Virus record (IMG/VR): IMGVR_UViG_3300045920_000109
Location: 1-26,545 of that record
Direction: 5' to 3' (one strand)
Source: a virus
DNA length: 26,545 nt
The translations under genes were made by a program, and so were the position numbers. This document shows positions 1-7,054 of the stretch, piece after piece. The first letter of the stretch is position 1. Each line of letters begins with the position of its first letter. The notes beneath the pieces were generated by a model. That model worked only from the letters and a program-made list of their open reading frames with translations, did not search any database and was not told the DNA's origin.

Positions 1-14
1 TCCTCGCGGCGACA

Positions 15-272
15 TCAGAAAAAAACGCGCCGAGTCTTTCCGCCGCGCCACCGATTGTGACGCCGACACATGAGACGCTCGTTCTCGATCGTGGTGGGTC
101 CCCCATGGACGTGAGGGACGATGTGATCCGCCTCGAGAGGACCATGACACCCACCGAGGTGGGCCCAGGCACACCCTCCACCCCTAGCCAGGAGCTCGGC
201 TCTGACCAGGCGTTGCTTGTGGCTGGAATACCTACGTCGCGGGCTGTACCGAGGGCGCCGTACCTGCCTCAC
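15..272 (-). CDS. HNH endonuclease
   Basis: An 85-residue HNH-family nuclease. The first ~25 residues are very basic (many Arg). The nuclease core follows: a CAWAHLGGC zinc-knuckle-like pair, LEADHIVPHVHGG with the catalytic His, then an Asn in the TIENERLMC segment and a final CRRHNRW. The start is a GTG at 272-270 that overlaps the TGA of the upstream gene as GTGA; this is a choice, since the frame stays open further upstream but only as a shadow of the neighbouring gene. HNH proteins beside terminase genes assist cleavage in cos-type packaging (family knowledge). That role would fit here only if the molecule is circular and the left edge joins the terminase end, which is inference. It could also be a homing endonuclease. 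Confidence 0.85.
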   Translation of the reverse strand: MRQVRRPRYSPRRRYSSHKQRLVRAELLARGGGCAWAHLGGCHGPLEADHIVPHVHGGPTTIENERLMCRRHNRWRGGKTRRVFF

Positions 273-574
273 GCCGCCGGCACCGCCGCATCGATCACGA
301 TCTCGTTGTAGCTCGAGCCTGGGAACGTCTGGATCGCCCCTCCTGAGAAGGTCACCTTGGTCTCGACGAAGTAGGCGCCGGGAGCCGCCGTCTGCAGGGC
401 GGTGGGGGTGAATGAGATCTGCCCTTGCCCAGCATCGACGATGGTGGCTGCGCTCGAGAAGGCGAAGACCCCGGTCGGTGAGTGCATGACCTTGCACAGG
501 ACCGCTGATGCGCCGGTGATGTCGGCGTTCAGGTCCAGCGTCATCGGGATGGAGTCGCCTGCCTTGATCCTCAA
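269..574 (-). CDS. BppU-like baseplate/tail protein domain
   Basis: A 101-residue protein resembling the N-terminal immunoglobulin-like domain of phage upper baseplate proteins (BppU type). It opens with IKAGDSIPMTLDLN, a GDxIP entry strand typical of these domains, then ADITGASAVLCKV, and continues with beta-rich sequence to an Ala-rich end. The start is TTG at 574, chosen because GGTAGGAG sits seven bases upstream and the TTG overlaps the upstream TGA as TTGA. A later ATG at 544 would remove the conserved first strand. It is probably part of the tail-tip or receptor-binding apparatus with the repeat protein encoded immediately upstream. Resemblance is by eye only. Confidence 0.65.
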   Translation of the reverse strand: MRIKAGDSIPMTLDLNADITGASAVLCKVMHSPTGVFAFSSAATIVDAGQGQISFTPTALQTAAPGAYFVETKVTFSGGAIQTFPGSSYNEIVIDAAVPAA

Positions 575-2424
575 GTCGCCGCTCCTACCGTCGTGGTGTC
601 CTGGGCTAGGGCTTCGGTGAAGGTGTCCTGACCAGCACCGATGGACGTCGTATCGACCGACTCGGCGTAGGGGACAGGCACGCCGAGTGCTTCCGTTGTG
701 ACCGTACCGATGGGCAGGGTGGGCGTGACGGTGACCGCGACACCCAGGATCTTGGAGACTCCGACCGCACCGATCGGTAGCGTTGGTGTTGCGGTGAGCG
801 TAACTCCGGTGATGCTTCGGGTGACCGTGCCTGTGGGCAGGGTCGGAGTGACGGTGATGACCACGCCGCGAACGGAGTGATCGAGCGTCCCTGTGGGCAG
901 AGTTGGGGTCGCCTGGAGGACGACTCCGGTGATGGTGTGCCTGAGGCTTCCTACCGGTAGGGTGGGTGTGATCTCGAGGACGACGCCGGTGACGGTCTGA
1001 GTACCGGGGACCGTGACCTGTCCAACGGGCAGGGTCGGTGTTGCGGTGAGAGCGACCCCGGTGATGCTGTGTTGAAGGCTTCCGGTGGGAAGTGTAGGCG
1101 TGACTGTGAGGACGACGCCGGTGATGCTGTGTTGAAGGGATCCGGTCGGCAGGGTTGGCGTTGCCGTTACGACAACGCCAGTCAGCGTATGGGTGAGCGT
1201 TCCTGCCGGGAGAGACGGTGTAACGGTAAGGACGACGCCGGTGACGGTCTGAGGACCCGGGACCGTGACCTGTCCGCCGGAAGGCAGACTCGGGGTGACC
1301 GTCAGGACCGTGCCCGTGATGGTGTGGACGAGCGATCCGGTCGGCAAGGACGGCGTGGCTGATAGGACCGTGCCGGTGATCGTGTGCTGCAGGGAACCCG
1401 TGGGCAGGCTGGGTGTTGCGGTTACGACAACGCCGGTGATCGAGTGGTTGAGTGTCCCTGTTGGCAGGGTTGGGGTTACGGTGAGGACCGTCCCGGTAAG
1501 GGTATGGCTCAGGCTCCCAGTAGGGAGCGTAGGTGTGACCTCGAGGGCAACACCGGTGACCGTCTGTCCTGCGGCTTCGCCCGTTAGCCAGAACCAGATC
1601 AGCGGACCCTGAGCCGCGGCGCCGCTCGGTATGGTTACGTCGCCTGCTGGCAGCGAGGGTGAGACGGTAACAACGGTGCCTGTCAGGGTGTGGTTCAGGA
1701 GCCCCGTGGGGAGCGACGGGGTGACGGTGATCGTGTCGGCGTCTTCGCCGGTAACGGTCTGAGGACCCGCCGGGTGCAGCGTGATGGTCTGGGAACGCCA
1801 GGAGGCGTTCTCGCTGACCGTGAAGGTGCCAGGGTTCTCGGCGGATGCAGTGAGCTGCCGGGCGGCGGACGCGATCATCCCGCCGAGGTTGGTGCCTACG
1901 ACGCCGCAGGTCTTCTCGCTCTGGGAATGGGTGTAGTTGGTCGGGAAGGCCGTGCAGTACGTACCGTCGTCTGCCTGCTCACCCGCCGACCCACAGAGCG
2001 CGATGACCAGGTAGTCCTTCGACCCACCCGTCATCACCGCCGCCGGGGGATCCGGCGTGGTGGAGGAGCCGGTTGCGGTAGATCCGATCTCCGGCGCCTG
2101 CGTGGCCGGGTTCTCGGCGCCTGAGATACGGTAGGAGACGGTCGGGAAACGGGTACCTGATGACGTGGTCAGCGTGCAGGTCGCAGGCTCGGTGCCGTCC
2201 ATCCGCTTGTAAGCGACGTACAGCCCGATGGCGTTGTTCTCGTCCAGGAGCTCGGTGAGGCCGACGCCATCAGTGTCGGTGACGGTCGCCGCCGTCGAAC
2301 CCTTCGATCCGATGATGAGCAGCAGCTGCCCTGCCGTCGCCGTGACTAGCGTGACGGTGTGACTAGTTGCTGCTGTCGTCGGGTTCGCGCTTGTGACCGC
2401 TTCTTGTACGACCGGAGAGGCCAT
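571..2424 (-). CDS. Repetitive tail fibre / adhesin-like protein
   Basis: A 617-residue protein in two parts. Residues 1-222 form a beta-rich domain like those in phage and metagenomic surface proteins (TATAGQLLLIIGSKGST, YKRMDGTEP, VSYRISG). Residues 223-581 are about sixteen tandem units of roughly 20 residues with the core ITGVVLTVTPTLPTGSL. A 36-residue acidic tail ends the protein. Units 1, 3, 8 and 12 begin with TVTG after a GQ/GPQ/GTQ spacer, hinting at a larger repeat order. Unit 2 carries an insertion containing IWFWLTG. There is no signal peptide. The ATG at 2424 has GAAGGAGGGG upstream. It is likely an extended fibre that displays a receptor-binding domain, but which end binds the receptor cannot be told. 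Confidence 0.75.
   Translation of the reverse strand: MASPVVQEAVTSANPTTAATSHTVTLVTATAGQLLLIIGSKGSTAATVTDTDGVGLTELLDENNAIGLYVAYKRMDGTEPATCTLTTSSGTRFPTVSYRISGAENPATQAPEIGSTATGSSTTPDPPAAVMTGGSKDYLVIALCGSAGEQADDGTYCTAFPTNYTHSQSEKTCGVVGTNLGGMIASAARQLTASAENPGTFTVSENASWRSQTITLHPAGPQTVTGEDADTITVTPSLPTGLLNHTLTGTVVTVSPSLPAGDVTIPSGAAAQGPLIWFWLTGEAAGQTVTGVALEVTPTLPTGSLSHTLTGTVLTVTPTLPTGTLNHSITGVVVTATPSLPTGSLQHTITGTVLSATPSLPTGSLVHTITGTVLTVTPSLPSGGQVTVPGPQTVTGVVLTVTPSLPAGTLTHTLTGVVVTATPTLPTGSLQHSITGVVLTVTPTLPTGSLQHSITGVALTATPTLPVGQVTVPGTQTVTGVVLEITPTLPVGSLRHTITGVVLQATPTLPTGTLDHSVRGVVITVTPTLPTGTVTRSITGVTLTATPTLPIGAVGVSKILGVAVTVTPTLPIGTVTTEALGVPVPYAESVDTTSIGAGQDTFTEALAQDTTTVGAAT
682..1758 (-). repeat. Tandem ~60-bp coding repeats (about 16 units)
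   Basis: Within the fibre gene, DNA repeats with a period of 60 bases (20 codons). Several units keep exact register for four or more copies. Units differ mostly at the codon for the small hydrophobic residue after TG and at the last three residues (SLQH, TLNH, SLRH, TLDH). Three units instead end in a GQVTVPG-type or GGQVTVPG-type segment. Such arrays can expand or contract by recombination. Confidence 0.9.
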
Positions 2425-2443
2425 AAGTTAGCCCCTCCTTCTG

Positions 2444-2884
2444 CTAGATACGGATGATCCCCGTCGCCGGCCAGACCACGGTCACATCCGTACCCGAAGG
2501 CGTGAGGGGCAGGCCCGTGTAGTCGTCGTGATTGGAGATCAGCGGGCTCGTGGTGTTCGTGCCGGAGTCCTTCCACAGCTCGAGGCTTTCCACAGATGTC
2601 GAGCCGGTCAGGGCCTCGCCACCGGTGAACACCTCATCGGTCGCGTCCAGGATCAGGACGTTCGAGGTGACCGAGTTCGTCTTGCCCGCTAGGTTGGGCG
2701 ACGCGGCGAACGTCGGGTTGAACCCCGTCCGGTCGGCGGCGTCCACGTCGGCGGCCTGGTCGATGGTGTCCGTACCCTCGTCCACGAACCAGCAGCCGAT
2801 CGCGTCGGCGTCCCAGTCGATGAGCGAGTGCGTCGCGTTCCCGCCGAGGCACTTCCGGTACTCGTCGAACAGGATCCCTGCCAT
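2444..2884 (-). CDS. Probable minor tail protein of unnamed phage family
   Basis: A 146-residue protein starting MAGILFDEYRKCLGG. It resembles a widespread unnamed phage family that begins with a short helix, then a strand of the IDWDADAIGCWFVD kind, and is found among minor tail proteins. It ends in a beta-rich stretch (LPLTPSGTDVTVVWP). The ATG at 2884 is preferred over the GTG three bases upstream, because AAGGAGG sits five bases before it and it overlaps the upstream stop as TGATG. It lies in the fibre cassette between a Cys-containing protein of unknown function and the repeat fibre. Function is inferred from context and resemblance. Confidence 0.6.
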   Translation of the reverse strand: MAGILFDEYRKCLGGNATHSLIDWDADAIGCWFVDEGTDTIDQAADVDAADRTGFNPTFAASPNLAGKTNSVTSNVLILDATDEVFTGGEALTGSTSVESLELWKDSGTNTTSPLISNHDDYTGLPLTPSGTDVTVVWPATGIIRI

Positions 2885-3387
2885 CACTTCCTCCTTATCA
2901 CGAACGTCGTCGCTTTCTTCATCCGCTCGGCGGTGGCCTTGCGGTCGAGCTGCTCCCGGATCGCCTCCACGAGCGGCTGGAAGGGCTTGCGCATACGGAC
3001 GACCGCATCGGTGGTCGGGACCTCCGGCACGTAATGCCCTTGCCCGTTCGCCAGGATGATCTGCTGTTGAGGTTGCTCAAGGGCTCCGATGGTCTGGGGT
3101 GGGGCATTACGCCCCGGCACTACTTGCAGGCCGGCCATCGTCGGGACGGTTCGCAGCAGTTCCAGGATGCCGTCGGACACGAAGGTGTCGCCGTTCTCAT
3201 CCAGTCGAAGGTGGATCGTCTTGTATCTGTGGACCACGGGGTTATCGGGCTGGGAGCAGGCATTGCATGAGCGGGTGTGCTCGGCCGGCATCGGCTTGGA
3301 CACGAGCTCCACCGCGTAGGTGATGCGTGATCCTGAGGAAGACTTCAGCAACGGGTGATGAAGGCGAACACTCGCACTCGCCATCAT
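2884..3387 (-). CDS. Hypothetical protein in fibre cassette
   Basis: A 167-residue protein I do not recognise. The N-terminal third contains SCNACSQPDNPVV, a single CxxC pair too small for a full zinc site unless shared between subunits. It is followed by YKTIHLRLDENGDTFVSDGI. The middle is Gln/Pro-rich (EQPQQQIILANGQG), and the C-terminal 40 residues are charged and probably helical. Two adjacent ATGs (3387 and 3384) follow each other; the second overlaps the upstream stop as TGATG, so either may be used. No clear ribosome site, suggesting translational coupling. Position within the tail-fibre cassette suggests a structural or assembly role. Confidence 0.6.
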   Translation of the reverse strand: MMASASVRLHHPLLKSSSGSRITYAVELVSKPMPAEHTRSCNACSQPDNPVVHRYKTIHLRLDENGDTFVSDGILELLRTVPTMAGLQVVPGRNAPPQTIGALEQPQQQIILANGQGHYVPEVPTTDAVVRMRKPFQPLVEAIREQLDRKATAERMKKATTFVIRRK

Positions 3388-3944
3388 GGGCTCGCGATCG
3401 TCGTGAAGCCGGTCAGGGGGAGGTACGGGGAGGTGGCCTGGGCCGGGGTCGCGGTGGTCGGCAGCCCCGAGGCGTTCGTCTCAACGTAGGTGTTCAGTTG
3501 CCGCCCCGTGACGCTAGAGGACGTGGAACGAAGGACCGTCGCCGTGTTCCCGTTGCACCACAGCGCGAGCCAGTATTTGCCGGGGTAAATCGGCGTGTCG
3601 GCGATGTTGTCGAACTGACAGACGCTCGCACCGGCCGAGAGCGTCGAGGTGCCGAGAACGACCGCCGTGCCCGGCCCATCGGTCCCGTCGTCGTTGTCGT
3701 TGTAGATGCCCGCTTGCAGGTCGTTCGTCCCGACCGTCGAACCGTTCGCCCAGAACAGCCGATAGGCCACGCAGGCGACGGGGATGACGACCGGGGCGTA
3801 ATAGATCCTGTTCGTGAGCCCCCAGGTCGCACTCGCGGGCAGCGAGGCCCCGAAGGTCCTGAACTCGTACCCATACCCGACGTTCGTGAGCCAACTGACG
3901 AATGGTGGAACGCTCCCCGAGATCTGCGCTTGGGAATAGGCCAT
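3384..3944 (-). CDS. Tail-fibre cassette beta-sandwich protein (paralogue A)
   Basis: A 186-residue, Gly/Ser/Thr-rich, apparently all-beta protein. The segment ATWGLTNRIYYAPVVIPVAC, followed by a YRLFWANGS strand, an LQAGIYND turn and then PGKYWLALWCNG, matches a sandwich domain often seen in phage tail and appendage proteins. The neighbouring upstream gene has the same order of blocks (a W-rich opening strand, a GVY turn and a DPGWYYMAMS strand), so the two look like diverged duplicates. The ATG at 3944 overlaps the upstream TGA as TGATG. Open frame further upstream is only a shadow of that gene. A receptor-binding or fibre role is inferred. Confidence 0.65.
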   Translation of the reverse strand: MAYSQAQISGSVPPFVSWLTNVGYGYEFRTFGASLPASATWGLTNRIYYAPVVIPVACVAYRLFWANGSTVGTNDLQAGIYNDNDDGTDGPGTAVVLGTSTLSAGASVCQFDNIADTPIYPGKYWLALWCNGNTATVLRSTSSSVTGRQLNTYVETNASGLPTTATPAQATSPYLPLTGFTTIASP

Positions 3945-4492
3945 CAGGATGCCACCGAGTACGCGAATAGGCCGATAGCAGGAACGAACGCTCGCGTAGT
4001 CCGAGACAGAGTGGCCGTAGCCGGGAGACCCGTGCCTGCGCCGTCGGCGTTGTGCGCCGAGGTCATCTCGCAGATACCGAAGGCTTCGCAGATACCGGCG
4101 ACAGGAACCGTCCCGCTGTAGTTGTTCGTGCTGTCCGCCGACATCGCCATGTAGTACCAGCCAGGATCGAGAGTCAGGTCGGTCCAGTCCACCCGGTTCC
4201 ACGCCGATGCGGTGCGTGCCTGCTCGTCGGTGTCCTGGATGAGCGTCCCACTCATGGTGTAGACCCCGATGGCGAAGTTGCCGCCAGCGGTGGCTCCGGT
4301 GCCTGTGGCCACCTCGTAGATAACAACCCGTTGCGGTAGGAAGAACGGGACGAACAGGGCGACATCCGCGAGCGGCCAAGCCGCAGAGGCTGCCTGTCCG
4401 TTCCCGAGGGCGTGGGTGTGCTGCAAGATGCTGAACGGGCTGATGCAGTATCCGGTCAGACCCCGCATCAGGGGTTGCGCGGGCGTATACAT
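3944..4492 (-). CDS. Tail-fibre cassette beta-sandwich protein (paralogue B)
   Basis: A 182-residue beta-rich protein starting MYTPAQPLMRGLTGY. Its core runs WPLADVALFVPFFLPQRVVI, then GGNFAIGVYTMSG, and then DPGWYYMAMSADS. This parallels the block order of the downstream gene, with low but recognisable similarity. Many small residues and few charges fit an exposed virion protein. The ATG at 4492 overlaps the upstream stop as TGATG; longer frames upstream are composition shadows. Probably an appendage or receptor-binding protein. Confidence 0.65.
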   Translation of the reverse strand: MYTPAQPLMRGLTGYCISPFSILQHTHALGNGQAASAAWPLADVALFVPFFLPQRVVIYEVATGTGATAGGNFAIGVYTMSGTLIQDTDEQARTASAWNRVDWTDLTLDPGWYYMAMSADSTNNYSGTVPVAGICEAFGICEMTSAHNADGAGTGLPATATLSRTTRAFVPAIGLFAYSVAS

Positions 4493-4737
4493 CAGTCGGT
4501 CTGGGTCAAGTCGAAGTTCCGGGCTACGTCGTCGTTCCAGGCGGGCTGCGTCAGACCCGCGTCGATGAACGGCTGCCAGGTGAGCGCACGTTGCTGGACC
4601 GCCGCGAGCAGGTTCGTCTGCCCCGCGGTGAACTGGCTGATGAATTTGAGCGTACGGCCGGTAAGCGCGGAGTCCTCCCCGAAGCACTTGAGAAACGCCT
4701 CTGCGACTTGCATGCGTTCGGCCTGGGTCAGCGGCAT
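4492..4737 (-). CDS. Small hypothetical protein in fibre cassette
   Basis: An 81-residue soluble protein, MPLTQAERMQVAEAFLKC at the N-terminus. It is mostly helical by composition and has no membrane segment. ATG at 4737 overlaps the upstream stop as TGATG. It resembles short helical proteins encoded among phage minor tail genes, but I do not recognise a family. It may be an assembly chaperone or small structural protein; this is a guess from position. Confidence 0.55.
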   Translation of the reverse strand: MPLTQAERMQVAEAFLKCFGEDSALTGRTLKFISQFTAGQTNLLAAVQQRALTWQPFIDAGLTQPAWNDDVARNFDLTQTD

Positions 4738-5120
4738 CAGCTCGTCACCGTGAAGTAGTGGACCTTGGCGTCGCCCGACGCCGTGTACGCCGCCGAGGTG
4801 ATCGCCGTGACCGCCGAGGTCGTCCACAGGGTCAACGAGTCGCCGGGGTTCAGCCTCGAGTTGGAGGTCGTCGCCGTGCCACCGGCGGGGTCCACGAAGA
4901 TCGGCACGGTCTGGTAGTTGATGATCGTGATGGACAGGCGCGTATCGTCGGCAGCCTTGATCGTCGTGGAGGAGTTGGAGACGGTCACCTGGGCCGAGGC
5001 ACCGCCGGTGCCACCCGTTGCGATGACGCGCTGAAGCTGCACCGTCGTAGCGGCGATGGTCCTCTCATCGGAGGCGATGTTGGTCCCTGAGCCAGCAGTC
5101 ACCGGCACGTTATCGGCCAA
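4737..5120 (-). CDS. Probable virion structural protein, first gene of fibre cassette
   Basis: A 127-residue Thr/Ser/Ala-rich beta protein. The MADNVPVTAGSGTNIASDER opening is a form seen in small structural proteins of many tailed phages, whose exact position in the virion is not established. The frame opens with TTG at 5120, supported by GGGGGAGGTGAG about five bases upstream and by the MADN form of the family. This is the promoter-proximal gene of the left-hand structural cassette; the 108-base gap before it contains two inverted repeats. Confidence 0.7.
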   Translation of the reverse strand: MADNVPVTAGSGTNIASDERTIAATTVQLQRVIATGGTGGASAQVTVSNSSTTIKAADDTRLSITIINYQTVPIFVDPAGGTATTSNSRLNPGDSLTLWTTSAVTAITSAAYTASGDAKVHYFTVTS

Positions 5121-5145
5121 CGCTCACCTCCCCCGGATATGCCGA

Positions 5146-5165
5146 AGCCGCCCCGAGAGGCGGCT
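5146..5165 (-). terminator. GC hairpin in intergenic gap
   Basis: Perfect 7-bp stem (AGCCGCC / GGCGGCT) with a 6-base loop, between the early operon end and the left structural cassette. There is no T-run on either side, so it may be a factor-dependent terminator or an mRNA leader structure rather than a classic intrinsic terminator. Confidence 0.4.
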
Positions 5166-5205
5166 CCATGCCCGGAGACAAAACGGCCACCGGGTTGGCT
5201 CGGAT

Positions 5206-5227
5206 TGAATCACACCGATGTGATTCA
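5206..5227. promoter_or_regulatory. Perfect 22-base inverted repeat (operator or terminator stem)
   Basis: TGAATCACA, four spacer bases, then TGTGATTCA: a perfect 9-bp inverted repeat one base past the stop codon region of the last early gene. It is much more A+T-rich than its surroundings. It could be a dimer-binding operator controlling the left structural cassette or a terminator hairpin; no T-run follows on the minus strand. Confidence 0.5.
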
Positions 5228-5228
5228 G

Positions 5229-5633
5229 TCAACGCCGCTGGGTCGCCGCTTGCCGCTTCTCCTGGGCCCTGATCCACTCCTGGGGGTCGGTGCGTAGGTT
5301 GGCGTTGGCGAGCGTGATCGAGGCGTCCTCGAGCAGCGCCAGGGCCTCCGCGGCGTACTCGGCAGCTTGGCCTGCCGCACGCCGGAGCTCGGCCCGCATC
5401 GGGGAATGCGCCGCTGATTCGGTCGGGCGGACGTCGGAGAATCCTCTTCCGAGGGTCGGGGGTTCACCATCTCGGGGAGCCCAGACCCCGCCATCGACGG
5501 CGTCGGACCAGGCTTCGCGAAGCTCCGGCAGCAACTCGAGGATACTGGTGATGTTCTTCTCCCACCGCCGGCGGCTGAGTCGGTCGGGGGGGTCCCAGCG
5601 GACCCGAGCGTCTGACCCGATCGTCTGGCTCAT
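5229..5633 (-). CDS. Hypothetical protein, end of early operon
   Basis: A 134-residue charged protein starting MSQTIGSDARVRWDPP. It looks helical overall, with an Ala/Glu-rich stretch (AAEYAAEALALLEDAS) near residues 89-105 and a basic C-terminus. I do not recognise a family. The ATG at 5633 overlaps the upstream stop as ATGA; an open frame reaching about 6014 is only a shadow. It is the last gene before a 100-base gap with two inverted repeats, so probably the 3' end of this transcription unit. Confidence 0.6.
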   Translation of the reverse strand: MSQTIGSDARVRWDPPDRLSRRRWEKNITSILELLPELREAWSDAVDGGVWAPRDGEPPTLGRGFSDVRPTESAAHSPMRAELRRAAGQAAEYAAEALALLEDASITLANANLRTDPQEWIRAQEKRQAATQRR

Positions 5634-5986
5634 CTCACCTCCTCGGTCTGTTGAGAGCCGGGATGCCATACCCATACACCTTCGACACCGTTGCGAATCG
5701 CGCTCATCCGGTCTACCGGCTCCTCGGTCTGTTGGGAGAGGGCTTGGCGGGCGATGTCTGGGGCGTTCAATACATCCACGCAGTGCGGTGGCATGAGGTT
5801 CAATGTCGCGTGGGAAATCGTCTCCAACGCCGCCCGCAGCGCTCCGACTTGACCCTGAAGGTCTAGCGCTCCATTGCGCCACAGGTCTCGGTCCTCCCGC
5901 AGCCGCTCGACTTCTGCGTCTGCCGAGTACGTGGCGGCCCAGGCATCTTTCAACTCGTGCCGCAGCCGCTCGACCTCGGTACTCAC
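5630..5986 (-). CDS. Hypothetical coiled-coil protein
   Basis: A 118-residue protein. Residues 1-60 have a heptad-like pattern (EVERLRHELKDAW, EVERLREDRDLW) that predicts a coiled coil. The second half is less regular and repeats SQQTEE twice (SQQTEEPVDRM and SQQTEEVR). The start is GTG at 5986, overlapping the upstream TGA as GTGA with GGGAGGGG a few bases before it. No enzyme motif is visible. It follows the exported lysozyme-like gene; no functional link can be shown. Confidence 0.6.
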   Translation of the reverse strand: MSTEVERLRHELKDAWAATYSADAEVERLREDRDLWRNGALDLQGQVGALRAALETISHATLNLMPPHCVDVLNAPDIARQALSQQTEEPVDRMSAIRNGVEGVWVWHPGSQQTEEVR

Positions 5987-6432
5987 CTACACCCCTCCCA
6001 CGCCGACCAACCACCCTGCGCCATCCGCGCCGTGACCACGAGCTGACTTCTGCTGTTGGTCCACCTCGTCCACGGTCCTATCCTCCAGCCTTCTGGCATC
6101 AGCGAGGACACGCGGTCCGGCCAGTACGCCGCCGAGTGCTGCGCCAGGCCGAGGTAGTTGCCGGCGTTGTTCGCCAGGCGCCACCAGTGGCTCTCGCACT
6201 CGATCACCGAGGAAAAGGTCTCCCATCCTCCGGGGACGGGCCAGCGTTCCAGGACGCAGAGCGCCGTGCGGTGTTCCTCCCTGGCGGTCCAGGTTCCCGG
6301 ATCGAGGTTCTGGTATCGACACGTCCGTTCTCTCCAGTCATCATCACGTTGCCTGCTGCTAGCGGGTGGCCCGGCCGCCGCGATCCCTACCACGAGAACG
6401 GCGGTTAGGGCCGTCATAAGTGCTCGTCTCAA
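5983..6432 (-). CDS. Exported lytic transglycosylase/lysozyme-like protein
   Basis: A 149-residue predicted exported cell-wall hydrolase. Residues 1-26 (MRRALMTALTAVLVVGIAAA and on) form a signal peptide or signal anchor. From about residue 58 it matches the goose-lysozyme/SLT-like fold common in actinobacteria and their phages: VIECESHWW with a candidate catalytic Glu near residue 80, then NNAGNYLGLAQH and AYWPDRV. The start is TTG at 6432, six bases after GGAGG. An ATG further upstream would need a long basic leader. It sits far from the main lysis cassette, in the early operon or its tail, so it may act in wall remodelling during infection or in lysis. Confidence 0.75.
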   Translation of the reverse strand: MRRALMTALTAVLVVGIAAAGPPASSRQRDDDWRERTCRYQNLDPGTWTAREEHRTALCVLERWPVPGGWETFSSVIECESHWWRLANNAGNYLGLAQHSAAYWPDRVSSLMPEGWRIGPWTRWTNSRSQLVVTARMAQGGWSAWEGCR

Positions 6433-6499
6433 GTCACACCTCCGTCGGTTGGAGCTCCGCACCATGAGCGGAGTCAAGGGACGGTTTGGTCTGTGACGA

Positions 6500-6808
6500 T
6501 CACCTCCTAGATGCCTTCGTCTTGTTCGAGCGCAAGCGGAGAGCGTCGTAGACCTCCGCGCCGAGCTCGCCCCCGATCCACTCGTGAAACTCCAGCGGGT
6601 TCGCGTGAGCCCATCGGTGGCAGCCAACGCAGAGACTCAGTCCACAGGCAAGGTCGTGCCGTGTGGACTTCCGAGAGCGGGTGAAGATGTGATGCGCGTT
6701 CAGTCCGCGTGAACCGACCGGATACATCGTGAAACACCGCCGGCAGGCCCAGTTATCGCGGGTCTTCACCTGGAGAGACCAGTCGCGGTCGGCAGCGGTG
6801 AGCTTCAC
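6500..6808 (-). CDS. HNH nuclease (NinG/Rap-like)
   Basis: A 102-residue HNH protein. A CxxC pair (WACRRC), then LNAHHIFTRSRKSTRHD with the catalytic His pair, then LCVGCHRWAHANPLEFHEW. The spacing and the tail after the last Cys-His resemble the lambda NinG/Rap-type and related phage HNH nucleases, which act on branched DNA or as general phage HNH enzymes. The GTG start at 6808 overlaps the stop of a 40-codon gene as GTGA. A 67-base gap separates it from the exported lysozyme gene. Exact substrate cannot be told. Confidence 0.8.
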   Translation of the reverse strand: MKLTAADRDWSLQVKTRDNWACRRCFTMYPVGSRGLNAHHIFTRSRKSTRHDLACGLSLCVGCHRWAHANPLEFHEWIGGELGAEVYDALRLRSNKTKASRR

Positions 6809-6927
6809 GCCTTATCCCCGCTGGGGGGGTACTCACGGTGGTCCCGCCAATCAACCTCTACCCGCACCGCTAGCTGACGAAAGGGCGAGAGAGGGCGGCT
6901 CCGCCGCGCGATCCGTCTGCTACTCAT
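6805..6927 (-). CDS. Small basic protein upstream of HNH nuclease
   Basis: A 40-codon reading frame, MSSRRIARRSRPL at the start and ending EYPPSGDKA. Support is indirect: GGAG eight bases before the ATG, and a stop that overlaps the next gene's GTG as GTGA, as at most junctions here. Arg-rich at the N-terminus. No family recognised. It may be a real small gene or simply a leader that couples translation into the HNH gene. Confidence 0.45.
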   Translation of the reverse strand: MSSRRIARRSRPLSPFRQLAVRVEVDWRDHREYPPSGDKA

Positions 6928-7054
6928 CTCGTCCGCTCCGTCTCTTGGGCATCATCGGCCCACCTAATAGAGGGTGGTTTCCAACGCTTGACGCTTCGAC
7001 GAGCCGCTACACCGCGAGGGTGCCTCGACACGGCTACTGTCGCTCGCTTCCCCG
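6928..7054. other. 127-base gap with weak hairpin
   Basis: No gene is visible. It contains a 5-bp stem, CCACC / GGTGG, around an 8-base A+T-rich loop (about 6960-6977), followed on the plus strand by TTT. This may mark a transcript end or processing site between the small basic protein at 7055 and the HNH unit. No convincing promoter was found. Confidence 0.35.

Noticed and set aside
698-1612. Several plus-strand frames antisense to the fibre repeats
   Set aside because: They are periodic because the repeat has a multiple of three bases, not because they are genes.
682-1758. CRISPR-like array
   Set aside because: The 60-base repeats have no unique spacers, keep a codon period and lie inside one long reading frame.
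3327-4121. Plus-strand open frame (264 codons) opposite the fibre cassette
   Set aside because: Antisense to two well-supported overlapping genes; Arg/Gly/Val-rich sequence typical of shadows.
6809-7054. tRNA or structured RNA in the early-operon gap
   Set aside because: No cloverleaf, anticodon arm or T-arm pattern was found; part of the gap is a likely 40-codon gene.
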